60,818 nt of DNA from Pyrinomonadaceae bacterium MAG19_C2-C3 (lineage in GTDB: Bacteria > Acidobacteriota > Blastocatellia > Pyrinomonadales > Pyrinomonadaceae). The translations under genes and the position numbers were made by a program. Within the stretch, counting starts at the first letter, position 1. The number at the start of each line of letters is the position of its first letter. The notes under the pieces are model-generated. The model did not search any database and had not been told where the DNA came from. It saw only the letters and a list, made by a program, of their open reading frames with translations. This document shows positions 26,918 to 34,204 of this stretch, piece by piece. The stretch spans positions 1-60,818 of the forward strand of contig JANDLT010000028.1 in assembly GCA_024330265.1 (NCBI GenBank), given 5' to 3'.

Positions 26918-27015
26918 AGTAGGCAGTAGGCAGAGGGCAGTACGCAGTGTGAAACAGATTGAGACGTTTATGTGCTTGTCTGCTCTGCGTACTGCCCTCT
27001 GCCTACTGCCTACTT
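26917..27015. terminator. 31-bp perfect inverted repeat of GTAGGCA-type words
   Basis: The left arm (26917-26947) starts AAGTAGGCAGTAGGCAGAGG and the right arm (26985-27015) is its exact complement, with a 37-nt loop. Arms are tandem GTAGGCA/GAGGGCA/GTACGCA words. It begins at the last base of the PilT-like stop codon and lies before the zinc-peptidase-like gene. No T run follows. Confidence 0.85.
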
Positions 27016-27057
27016 CTTCCGGCATCCGGTTTCCCGATTCATGCGTCTAAGTCGCGT

Positions 27058-28416
27058 ATGAATTCTATCAAGCGACCCTTCGTAATTTTAGGCTTGTTGG
27101 CAATCATTATCGCCTCGCTCGCCTTCGCGTTTAGTGACAATAAATTTTCGCGCCGGATGCCGGTTCAACCCGCGTCGGCGACGACGATGCCCGCGCCCTT
27201 TGTGCCGCGCACGTTGTCGCCGTTGCCCGTGCGCGCTTTGACGGCTGACCTTAAACGTCTGCGGGCGCGTGCGATGGCGACAGTCGCCAAGACGCGCGGG
27301 CTTGCGTGGAAATCCGAAGTCGGGATGACGACGCTTTCCGGTTGGGAATACGGCACGCGGACAGGGGAAGTGACGGAGATTTTCGGCGGCGACGATTTGA
27401 GCGCGATAGGGCGGCTCGCGGCGGCGGGCGGCGTCCTGCCGCAAGGCGTTGACTTGGGCGCGCTCGCCGCGAGTTTCACCGCCGTTTCCGCGAGTGCGAC
27501 TTATTCGCCGTTCGATAAACAGATTCTACTCGTCGAGCGCGGCGGCAAAAGCGAATCCTTAATGACGCATGAGATGACGCACGCGATGCAAGACCAGCAT
27601 TTCGATTTAGCGCGTTTGCTGCTTCGTCGCCCGTACAGTTTCGATAAAGCCGAAGCTGTGTTCGCCGTGATTGAAGGCGATGCGGTCAGCGTTCAACGCC
27701 GCTTCGAGCAGGGTGCGGCGTGGGAGCGCGTGCCGCTCACGCAAATCGGGCAGCGCGAGGACGACCGCTTTGCGACGTATCGCGCGCAAATCGGCGCGTT
27801 CTTTCCGCCGCTTCTGCTTGAGACGTTTATCTTTCGTTACCGCGACGGCGTGCGCTTCGTCGAAGCCGTCAGAAGGCGCGATGGGCAAGTGGGGGTGGAC
27901 AATCTTTTCCGAAATCCGCCCGCGTCGAGTGAACAGATTTTGCACCCCGAAAAATACTTCGCGGGCGAACAACCGCGCCCCGCGACGATTGACGAGCGAA
28001 TGCTTGGCGCGCTTGGTTGGCGACACACCACGTCAACGCCGCTCGGTGAAATCGGGATTCGCGGCGTACTTCTCGCGGGTGCGTCGGCGAAAGATGCGGC
28101 GAAAGCGGCTGCCGGATGGGGTGGCGATACGGCATATTTATTTGAATCAGATGAAGTGGGCAAGAGTCTGTTCGCGTGGCAAACCGCGTGGGATACGCAC
28201 ACCGACGCAGACGAGTTTTTCGCCGCTTATAACAGGTTGCTTGAAACGGGACGCGGTGCGAATCGGATGAGTGAACAAATCGCGGGTGAAGCGAAGTTTG
28301 TGATGTGGCGCGAAGACGCATTTGTGACGTTTATCGAATTACGCGGCGGCAATGTGCGTGTGATACGCGGCACGGAGGAAAACGTGCGTCAAGCGGCGGA
28401 ATCTCTGGCATCTTAA
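27058..28416 (+). CDS. Membrane-anchored HExxH metalloprotease-like protein
   Basis: The 452-aa protein starts with a signal anchor (VILGLLAIIIASLAFAF). Residues 171-175 are HEMTH within LMTHEMTHAMQDQHFDL, and IEGDA near 205-209 could supply the third zinc ligand, a gluzincin-like pattern seen in a family of acidobacterial and cyanobacterial proteins. No substrate is known. The start is at 27058 because the signal sequence begins there; the longer frame runs back through the inverted repeat. Convergent with the CPBP gene. Confidence 0.7.
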   Translation: MNSIKRPFVILGLLAIIIASLAFAFSDNKFSRRMPVQPASATTMPAPFVPRTLSPLPVRALTADLKRLRARAMATVAKTRGLAWKSEVGMTTLSGWEYGTRTGEVTEIFGGDDLSAIGRLAAAGGVLPQGVDLGALAASFTAVSASATYSPFDKQILLVERGGKSESLMTHEMTHAMQDQHFDLARLLLRRPYSFDKAEAVFAVIEGDAVSVQRRFEQGAAWERVPLTQIGQREDDRFATYRAQIGAFFPPLLLETFIFRYRDGVRFVEAVRRRDGQVGVDNLFRNPPASSEQILHPEKYFAGEQPRPATIDERMLGALGWRHTTSTPLGEIGIRGVLLAGASAKDAAKAAAGWGGDTAYLFESDEVGKSLFAWQTAWDTHTDADEFFAAYNRLLETGRGANRMSEQIAGEAKFVMWREDAFVTFIELRGGNVRVIRGTEENVRQAAESLAS

Positions 28417-28447
28417 AATATCTATATGCCGCGCACATCAAGATGTG

Positions 28448-28497
28448 GATTGCCTGTCAGAACCGCCTGCGGTAGCGGGCGGTTCTGACAGGCAATC
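28448..28497. terminator. Perfect 20-bp palindrome next to the CPBP stop codon
   Basis: GATTGCCTGTCAGAACCGCC (28448-28467) is exactly complementary to 28478-28497 around a 10-nt loop that itself extends the GCCTGC/GCGGGC symmetry. It lies between two convergent genes and ends 2 nt from the CPBP stop codon. A strong bidirectional hairpin, possibly a REP-like unit. Confidence 0.85.
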
Positions 28498-28498
28498 T

Positions 28499-29371
28499 CT
28501 AAAACAATCTCGAAAATAGATGAAGACCCGTTTTCGTCGCGTCGTCGGTTTGCGGCAAGTAAGGTTGAAACACGATGACGACGGCTTGAATGCTGTTGAA
28601 AATCGTGTGGATAGCGAAGCACGGAAGCAGGCTTCCGCTGTAAGCCCGCACAATCGTAATCGCTAAACTTAGAATGCCGACGGCGGTGATGACTCCGAGG
28701 TTATTGTAGTATTGATTAACGTGAACGAGCGTGAATAAGGTGCTGACGATAACGATTGCCCACAGCGTCCCCGTGCGGCGTTGCGTCGCGGGGAATAGTA
28801 CGCCGCGATAAACGACTTCTTCGGCAAACGGCGCGGTCAAGGCGGCGGCAAAAGCGATAGTTAAACGTGCGCCGGTTGAACTTTCAATAATTTGTTCGAC
28901 TTGAGTTTTTTCGCCGCCGATAAGATTTGAAATCAACAAACCGACGCCGAGCAACCCGATTGTGGTTAAAATACTAGCCCACAAACCGAAGTTTTTGCTC
29001 CAGTGCCAGCCAAGCGTACTCCAAAAAGGTCGCTTCCCGAAGCCCGTCACCAAGCACCACGCCAGCCCGATTTGTATTAAGTGCGTCGGGCTTGTCAGTA
29101 CCAAATTCGCCAGAATAAAGTTCGGGTCAAAGTTTAAGTTTTCCGATACGTTCGCCGCGAATTGGCGCAACTCTTCAACGTTTGTGCCGTACACCGCAAC
29201 CATATAAACCAAGCCGCCGATGGTCGAAACGACGAACAGCGTCAACGTGGCGGCAACCCACAACAGCACGGCAGAGCCTAAGCTGTAAGGCGGGTTGTCG
29301 GGCGACGGCGCATCGTGCATTGCGTGCGGTTCGGGGGTGGGCGTCTCCGGCGAGTAGGTTGAATCGGACAT
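28499..29371 (-). CDS. CPBP-family intramembrane metalloprotease
   Basis: A ~30-residue cytoplasmic N-terminus precedes several membrane spans. The CPBP/Abi motifs are present: EEVVYRG with E184/E185, H217 in TLVHVN, and H255 in AIHTIFN. These residues form the glutamate/histidine active site of Rce1-type membrane proteases. Members act in prenyl-protein processing or bacteriocin self-protection; the target here is unknown. It is the last gene of the minus-strand cluster that starts with rimP, 86 nt after the NUDIX gene. Confidence 0.87.
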   Translation of the reverse strand: MSDSTYSPETPTPEPHAMHDAPSPDNPPYSLGSAVLLWVAATLTLFVVSTIGGLVYMVAVYGTNVEELRQFAANVSENLNFDPNFILANLVLTSPTHLIQIGLAWCLVTGFGKRPFWSTLGWHWSKNFGLWASILTTIGLLGVGLLISNLIGGEKTQVEQIIESSTGARLTIAFAAALTAPFAEEVVYRGVLFPATQRRTGTLWAIVIVSTLFTLVHVNQYYNNLGVITAVGILSLAITIVRAYSGSLLPCFAIHTIFNSIQAVVIVFQPYLPQTDDATKTGLHLFSRLF

Positions 29372-29457
29372 AAGTTAAACGATGGCGGCGCGCTTTCAAG
29401 TTAAAAAAGATGCGGGCGGTTCAGACACCTTACCGCATCAAGCGCGGCTTTGAAAAT

Positions 29458-30021
29458 TCATTTGCGCGAATAGATTTCCTTCAGCCTTTGCGCGGCGAGT
29501 GGAATGCCGATGATGGTTTTCGCGTCAATGATTTCGCCCGTCTCAATCATCTTCAAGGCTTCATCAAGCGGAAGTTTGATGATTTCGATGTTCTCATCTT
29601 CATCGAGATTCTGTTGTGTCGCGCGCAATCCGGTCGCAAGGTAAATCCACATCTTTTCGGTGAAGTAGCCCGGCGATACATAAAACTCAATCAACAATTC
29701 CAAGCTTTCCGCGACGATGCCCAACTCCTCTTCGAGTTCGCGCCGCGCGCACGTTTCCGCCGGTTCGCCTTCATCGTGACGACTGCCCGCCGGAATCTCA
29801 ATCAAGAAATCACGCGCCGGATGACGATATTGTTTCACCATCGAAACATGCCTTTCGTCGTCAACCGCGATGATGCACGCGCTGCCCGGATGACGCACGA
29901 TGTCGCGCACATACTCCTTGCCTTCTTCGCGCACACGGTCGGCGGTGACGTTAAAGACTTTGCCGCGAAAGACAATTTTGCTTTCAACGATTTCGGGAAT
30001 TGGCTTATCGGGTGTGTTCAT
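29458..30021 (-). CDS. NUDIX hydrolase (ADP-ribose pyrophosphatase-like)
   Basis: The Nudix box is clear: G followed by EGEPAETCARRELEEELGI (consensus GX5EX7REUXEEXGU). The N-terminal KIVFRGKVFNVTADRV and the MVKQYRHPARDFLIEIPAG segment match ADP-ribose pyrophosphatases of the NudF type, which hydrolyse ADP-ribose to AMP and ribose 5-phosphate. Length of 187 aa is normal. It begins 12 nt after folC, so it is likely co-transcribed. Confidence 0.9.
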   Translation of the reverse strand: MNTPDKPIPEIVESKIVFRGKVFNVTADRVREEGKEYVRDIVRHPGSACIIAVDDERHVSMVKQYRHPARDFLIEIPAGSRHDEGEPAETCARRELEEELGIVAESLELLIEFYVSPGYFTEKMWIYLATGLRATQQNLDEDENIEIIKLPLDEALKMIETGEIIDAKTIIGIPLAAQRLKEIYSRK

Positions 30022-30033
30022 GGTTTTTAAGTT

Positions 30034-31344
30034 TTAAGCGTCAAGTAAGTTTTTCACTTCACCGATAAGATACAGAGAGCCTGTGACGCACACCACGTCG
30101 GCGCGTCCGGTTAAGTTTTGTGCGAGGCGCAGGGCTTGGTTGACGGTCGGGCAGACACTGATGCGTGATGCCGGAAGGTGCGTCAATGCGAGGTTGAGTA
30201 ACGAATCAACGTGTGCGGCGCGCGGGTTGTCGGGTTGTGTGAGAATGAGGTGATGCGCCAATGGAAAGAGGGAAGCGGCGATGCCCGCGAGGTCTTTATC
30301 ACGCATCGCACCGGAGATAATCGTCAGTGGTGTGTGGACGAACTCACGCAAATAATCGGCTAAGGCTTGCGCTCCCGCCGTGTTGTGCGCGCCGTCAAAA
30401 AGAATGGATGCCGCACCGGGTGATGAAGGCGTGTGCCACTCCAAACGTCCGGCGTGGCGGGTTGAACCGAGTCCAAAGCGTATCGCGTCATCCGAGATAA
30501 AGAAGTTTTCAGACCGCAAAGTTTCGGCAAGTTCGACGGCGACTTGCGCGTTGGCGAGTTGATGACGACCCGCCAAGTTGATGAATAAATCGCGGTAAGT
30601 TTGTCGGCGTGTCGTGATGTTGGCGGTCAAACGTCCACGCTCATCAACGTCTGTGACGTGCGCGTTTTGTGCGGTGAGATAAAGCGGTTCGACGTTTATA
30701 CTGGCGACGTGTTCGGCAATCGCGTCGCGGGCTTCGGCAATTTGCGGAGCGATGACGGCTTTCGTATCGAGACGCATGACGGCGGCTTTTTCGCGTGCGA
30801 TTTCGGTAATCGTCGTGCCGAGATATTCTTGATGGTCGAGGGCGATGGGCGTGATGCCGATGAGCGCGGCACGGGTCGCGGTCACGGCATCGAATCTGCC
30901 GCCGAGTCCGGTTTCGAGAATCGCCAAATCAATCTTACCTTCACGAAACGCGACACACGCGACGGCGGTAATCTGCTCGAAGAACGTCGGAAGCGTATTG
31001 CCCCTGTGCGCGAGACGTTCGGCAGCATCGCGCACCAACGTCGTCGCGTGGGCGAAAGCTTCGGGCGAGATGTCCGCTCCATCAATGCGAATGCGTTCGG
31101 TGATTGAAACGAGATGCGGCGAAGTGTACAAGCCCGTGCGAATGCCTGCCGCACGGGTGATGCTGTCGAGCATCGCGGCAGTCGAGCCTTTGCCGTTCGT
31201 TCCGGCGATTTGGATTTTGTAAAAACTTTCGTGCGGGTTGCCGAGTTCGCGTAGCAAGCGACGTATGCCGTCAAGTCCGAACTTCATCACGAGCGTTTCG
31301 TGTCCGAGACTTAACAGGTATTGCTTGGCTTCGGAGAAGTTCAT
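30034..31344 (-). CDS. folC: Folylpolyglutamate / dihydrofolate synthase
   Basis: FolC adds glutamate to dihydropteroate and folates using ATP. The 436-aa protein has the Mur-ligase-like P-loop in IAGTNGKGSTAAMLDSI, then GLYTSPHLVSITERIRI and the TGLGGRFDAVTA segment, as well as HYDGAHN-type FDGAHNTAG in the C-terminal domain. The start at 31344 fits the family; the 26 upstream residues of the longer frame lie in a repeat. It follows accD after a complex palindromic element (31362-31576), an order (accD-folC) seen in many bacteria. Confidence 0.94.
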   Translation of the reverse strand: MNFSEAKQYLLSLGHETLVMKFGLDGIRRLLRELGNPHESFYKIQIAGTNGKGSTAAMLDSITRAAGIRTGLYTSPHLVSITERIRIDGADISPEAFAHATTLVRDAAERLAHRGNTLPTFFEQITAVACVAFREGKIDLAILETGLGGRFDAVTATRAALIGITPIALDHQEYLGTTITEIAREKAAVMRLDTKAVIAPQIAEARDAIAEHVASINVEPLYLTAQNAHVTDVDERGRLTANITTRRQTYRDLFINLAGRHQLANAQVAVELAETLRSENFFISDDAIRFGLGSTRHAGRLEWHTPSSPGAASILFDGAHNTAGAQALADYLREFVHTPLTIISGAMRDKDLAGIAASLFPLAHHLILTQPDNPRAAHVDSLLNLALTHLPASRISVCPTVNQALRLAQNLTGRADVVCVTGSLYLIGEVKNLLDA

Positions 31345-31361
31345 CGTGCGGAAAGAGTTAA

Positions 31362-31576
31362 AAGGCTGTCTGACAAAGCTCGTGAAAGCCCCAACGGGGC
31401 GAGATTCGATAGCCCGGCGCAAGCGCGCCGGGTCAAAGGTCAGTCAGGCGATTCAGCCCTGAAAGGGCGACATAGTTATGTCGCCCTTTCAGGGCTGGCG
31501 AACGATATGAATGCGATACCTGTGGCGTTGCCACAGGCTATTGAATTTCGCCCCTTTGGGGCTTTTCAGACAGCTT
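31362..31576. repeat. Complex palindromic TAGCC-type element, copy 2
   Basis: The ends are inverted: GGCTGTCTGACA at the left and TTTTCAGACAGCTT at the right, followed inward by AAGCCCCAACGGGGCGA against TCGCCCCTTTGGGGCTT, each also a palindrome. TAGCCCGGCGC lies inside the left arm and GGCTATTGAATT inside the right. Between are three more hairpins, the largest GCCCTGAAAGGGCGACAT with its complement at 31474-31497. It fills the accD-folC spacer and ends 18 nt from the accD stop. Confidence 0.85.
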
Positions 31577-31593
31577 CTAATCCAGCTTGATAA

Positions 31594-32499
31594 TTATTGA
31601 GTATCAGGCAATGCTTCTTTATCTTCATCAAGCAGGCGCAAGATGTTTTCTGACGGCATCATAAAATTCAGCAAGTTGATTATCATCGCGCGCAGTTCGC
31701 GGCGGTCAATCACGAGGTCAACCATGCCGTGCGCCATCAGAAATTCCGACGTTTGAAAATCTTCGGGCAGCTTTTCCCGTATCGTCTGCTCTATGACGCG
31801 AGGTCCGGCGAAGCCGATGAGGGCTTTCGGTTCGGCGATGATAACGTCACCGATACTCGCAAAACTCGCGGTCACGCCGCCCGTCGTCGGGTCTGTCAGG
31901 ACGGAGATAAACGGGAGTTTCGCTTCGTCGAGTTGGGCGAGTCCGGCGCAGACTTTCGCCATTTGCATTAACGACAAAGTGCCTTCTTGCATACGCGCTC
32001 CGCCCGAAGCCGCGAACGTAATCACCGCTCCGCGATATTCAATCGCACGGTCAATGATGCGCGCGATTTTCTCGCCAACCGCCGAACCCATCGAACCGCC
32101 CATGAAAGAAAAGTCCATCGCTCCGGCGAAAACCAAGTGACCGCCGACTTGACCGCGCCCGTTGATTATCGCTTCCGGCAAACCGGAAACGCGGCGGGCT
32201 TGCTCCAATCGTTCGGGATAAGGTTTGGTATCAACGAAGCCGAGCGGGTCGCACGATATGACTTCCGCATCGAGTTCTTCATACTCGCCTTCGTCATAAA
32301 GCATTGCCAGACGCGAGCGCGCGTCAAGCCGGAAGTGGTGCGCGCAACTGTGGCAAACCTGAAAGTTTTCTTCCAACTCGCGTTTGAACAAAGCCGTACT
32401 GCACTTCGGACATTTAACGAAAATGCCTTCGGTCGTGACGCGCCTCTCGGCTGCCGGAACAGCTTCGAGATTCTTTTTTTTGCGACTGAATAAAGACAT
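31594..32499 (-). CDS. accD: Acetyl-CoA carboxylase carboxyltransferase subunit beta
   Basis: AccD with AccA transfers carboxyl from biotin to acetyl-CoA, the committed step of fatty-acid synthesis. The N-terminal zinc ribbon has four cysteines (C30, C33, C49, C52) and the crotonase-like core holds FAASGGARMQEGTLSLMQMAK and the GGVTASFA oxyanion segment. Length 301 aa is normal. The ATG at 32499 is chosen because family members begin at MSLFSRKK; it is preceded by a pyrimidine-rich repeat arm with no ribosome binding site. accA is not in the window. Confidence 0.95.
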   Translation of the reverse strand: MSLFSRKKKNLEAVPAAERRVTTEGIFVKCPKCSTALFKRELEENFQVCHSCAHHFRLDARSRLAMLYDEGEYEELDAEVISCDPLGFVDTKPYPERLEQARRVSGLPEAIINGRGQVGGHLVFAGAMDFSFMGGSMGSAVGEKIARIIDRAIEYRGAVITFAASGGARMQEGTLSLMQMAKVCAGLAQLDEAKLPFISVLTDPTTGGVTASFASIGDVIIAEPKALIGFAGPRVIEQTIREKLPEDFQTSEFLMAHGMVDLVIDRRELRAMIINLLNFMMPSENILRLLDEDKEALPDTQ

Positions 32500-32505
32500 A
32501 AGAGT

Positions 32506-32591
32506 GGGGGACGGGGGACGGGAGACAGGGGACGGAAATTGATTTAGCAACAACAGTGTCGTCTTTGCTGACCCCCGTCTCCCGTCCCCTA
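32506..32591. repeat. G-rich tandem-word inverted repeat between nrnA-like and accD genes
   Basis: The plus strand reads GGGGGACGGGGGACGGGAG then ACAGGGGA; the facing arm is GACCCCCGTCTCCCGTCCCC. Units are GGGGGAC/GGGAGAC. The two arms flank a 37-nt loop and fill the spacer; the arm next to accD places CCCCGTCCCCCACTCTT directly before the start codon. Both arms have four G runs on one strand, so quadruplex folding competes with the hairpin. Confidence 0.8.
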
Positions 32592-32595
32592 CCTT

Positions 32596-33618
32596 TCATG
32601 CACCGATTTCTTGGGGCGTGAGTTGTACGAGGTCATCAGCGGTAGGGCGTGTGAAGTCTTCGCCGTTGGCGTCGGCGACGGCTTCTTGAAGAAGCGGAAT
32701 GAGTGCTTCTTCGAGTTCGTCCCAATCACCGCGAAGCGTGCATCCGGCAGCATTGCGATGACCGCCGCCGCCGAAGACTTCCGCGACGCGGGCGACGTTG
32801 GTGTCGCCTTTCGAGCGCAGGGAGACGCGAAACTCGCCGGGCGCGGATTCTTTGAAGAACGCGACCGCTTCGACTTCTCCGACGCTCATCGGATAGTTGA
32901 CGAAGTTACTGCTGTCTTCGTCGGACGCTCCGGCGCGCTCTTTCATTTCCAGCGTTTGACGTATCCACGCGATGCGTCCCGTCGCGTCGTGCCGGGCGGT
33001 CGCTAAAACTTTGCCGAGCAGTTCAAGCTTGCTCCATGGATGCGAATTGAAAACCGCTTCCGCGATGCGCGCGGGTTTGATACCGATGCGGACGAGTTCA
33101 CTCGCAACTTTGAAAGTTCTCTCCGTCGTGTTCGAGAAATGAAACGAACCCGTATCGGTCAAGAGCGCGGTATAAACGCAGTCCGCGATTTCGCGTGACA
33201 CGCGCACGCCCATCGCTTTGCACAAATTGTAAATCATTTCACCGACGGCGGAAGCGGTCGAATCTATCCAGTTGATTGAACCGAAAAGCGCGGTCGTCGA
33301 ATGGTGGTCAATGTTGATGATGAATTGTTCGTCGAGACGGGCGAGGTCGGGGCGCGTGATGTCGGAACATTCGATAACGAAAACCGCGTCGTATTTTTCA
33401 TCAAGCGCGGAGGCGATGCGAATGTGTTGTGCGCCGGGAAGCTTTTGATAAGCCGCCGGAACAGCGTCGCGCATGATGATGTCGGTGTCTTTGCCGAGCG
33501 CGAGCAGGAGCCAGTAAAGACCGAGTGAAGAACCGAGACTGTCACCATCGGGGCGGGCGTGTGAGGTAATCGCAAAACGGTTTTTGCGTTCGACGAGTTC
33601 AACAACCTGACTTAGCAT
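32596..33618 (-). CDS. nrnA: DHH-family oligoribonuclease / pAp phosphatase (NrnA-like)
   Basis: This 340-aa DHH/DHHA1 phosphoesterase has SHARPDGDSLGSSLGLYWLL (motif I), NIDHHSTTALFG (the DHH motif) and the C-terminal GGGHRNAAGC substrate-binding motif. NrnA-type enzymes degrade short RNA fragments and pAp. The gene lies directly after rbfA, where DHH genes are frequently found. It is 67 nt after rbfA and separated from accD by a G-rich hairpin. The specific substrate is inferred from the family. Confidence 0.9.
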   Translation of the reverse strand: MLSQVVELVERKNRFAITSHARPDGDSLGSSLGLYWLLLALGKDTDIIMRDAVPAAYQKLPGAQHIRIASALDEKYDAVFVIECSDITRPDLARLDEQFIINIDHHSTTALFGSINWIDSTASAVGEMIYNLCKAMGVRVSREIADCVYTALLTDTGSFHFSNTTERTFKVASELVRIGIKPARIAEAVFNSHPWSKLELLGKVLATARHDATGRIAWIRQTLEMKERAGASDEDSSNFVNYPMSVGEVEAVAFFKESAPGEFRVSLRSKGDTNVARVAEVFGGGGHRNAAGCTLRGDWDELEEALIPLLQEAVADANGEDFTRPTADDLVQLTPQEIGA

Positions 33619-33685
33619 TTATTGTCCGTCCCGCGCACTTTCCAAGACACATCTAAAATTCAAAACATAAATCGTTGAATTAAGA

Positions 33686-34102
33686 TTAAAGCGTGAGCGG
33701 GCGTTCTCCTTCATTTTCCGTGTCGCTTTCGGCATTCGCAGAGAGTGCCGTTGAGTCGTCGCGGTCTTCAATCTTAATTCCGGCAAGCAGCGCATCAACG
33801 CGCGAAGCCCGTTCTTCCACCATGTCGCGCACGAAATGAATTATCGGGGCGTGTCTTAACTCAAGCGCAAAACCCACCTGTCGCCGCACATATGGGGCGG
33901 CGTGATGCAAAGCTTCGAGTGCCGTGCGGCGTTCATCTTCCGTACCTTCGACGGTGACAAAGACGCGCGCATCGCGCAGGTTGTCAGCCATCTTGACATC
34001 CGTGACCGTGACACTCGCCACGCGCGGGTCGTCAAGCTCAAAACCGACAATCTGCACGATCTCCTCGCGCAAAAGTTCCGCGACTCTTTCAGGTCTTCGC
34101 AT
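33686..34102 (-). CDS. rbfA: 30S ribosome-binding factor A
   Basis: RbfA assists late 30S maturation and 16S 5' end processing, notably in the cold. Its 138 aa show the KH-type fold: RRPERVAELLREEIVQIVG, DDPRVASVTVTDVKMA, DARVFVTVEG and LRHAPIIHFVRD. It follows infB in the usual order. The start codon directly abuts a C-rich tandem-repeat arm, so no Shine-Dalgarno is visible, although the conserved N-terminus begins exactly here. Its ~25-residue C-terminal tail is acidic. Confidence 0.94.
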   Translation of the reverse strand: MRRPERVAELLREEIVQIVGFELDDPRVASVTVTDVKMADNLRDARVFVTVEGTEDERRTALEALHHAAPYVRRQVGFALELRHAPIIHFVRDMVEERASRVDALLAGIKIEDRDDSTALSANAESDTENEGERPLTL

Positions 34103-34201
34103 GGTCAGGGGTCAGGGGTTAGGGGTCAGGGGTTAGGGGACGGCGGAAGACAGTTAGAAATTCAAGTTTTACTGTCCCCCGACTCCCTGACCCCCGACCC
34201 C
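34103..34201. repeat. G-quadruplex-prone tandem-word inverted repeat between infB and rbfA
   Basis: The plus strand reads alternating GGGGTCA and GGGGTTA units across 34103-34140; the opposite arm (34173-34201) is CCCCCGACTCCCTGACCCCC. The element fills the 102-nt spacer and touches the rbfA start codon. In the minus-strand transcript the G-rich arm (four G runs) comes first and the C-rich arm last. Confidence 0.85.
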
Positions 34202-34204
34202 GAA

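Noticed and set aside
34103..34140. Telomere-like GGGGTTA repeats
   Set aside because: The tract is internal, inside the infB-rbfA operon, with an inverted partner 33 nt away; nothing indicates a chromosome end.
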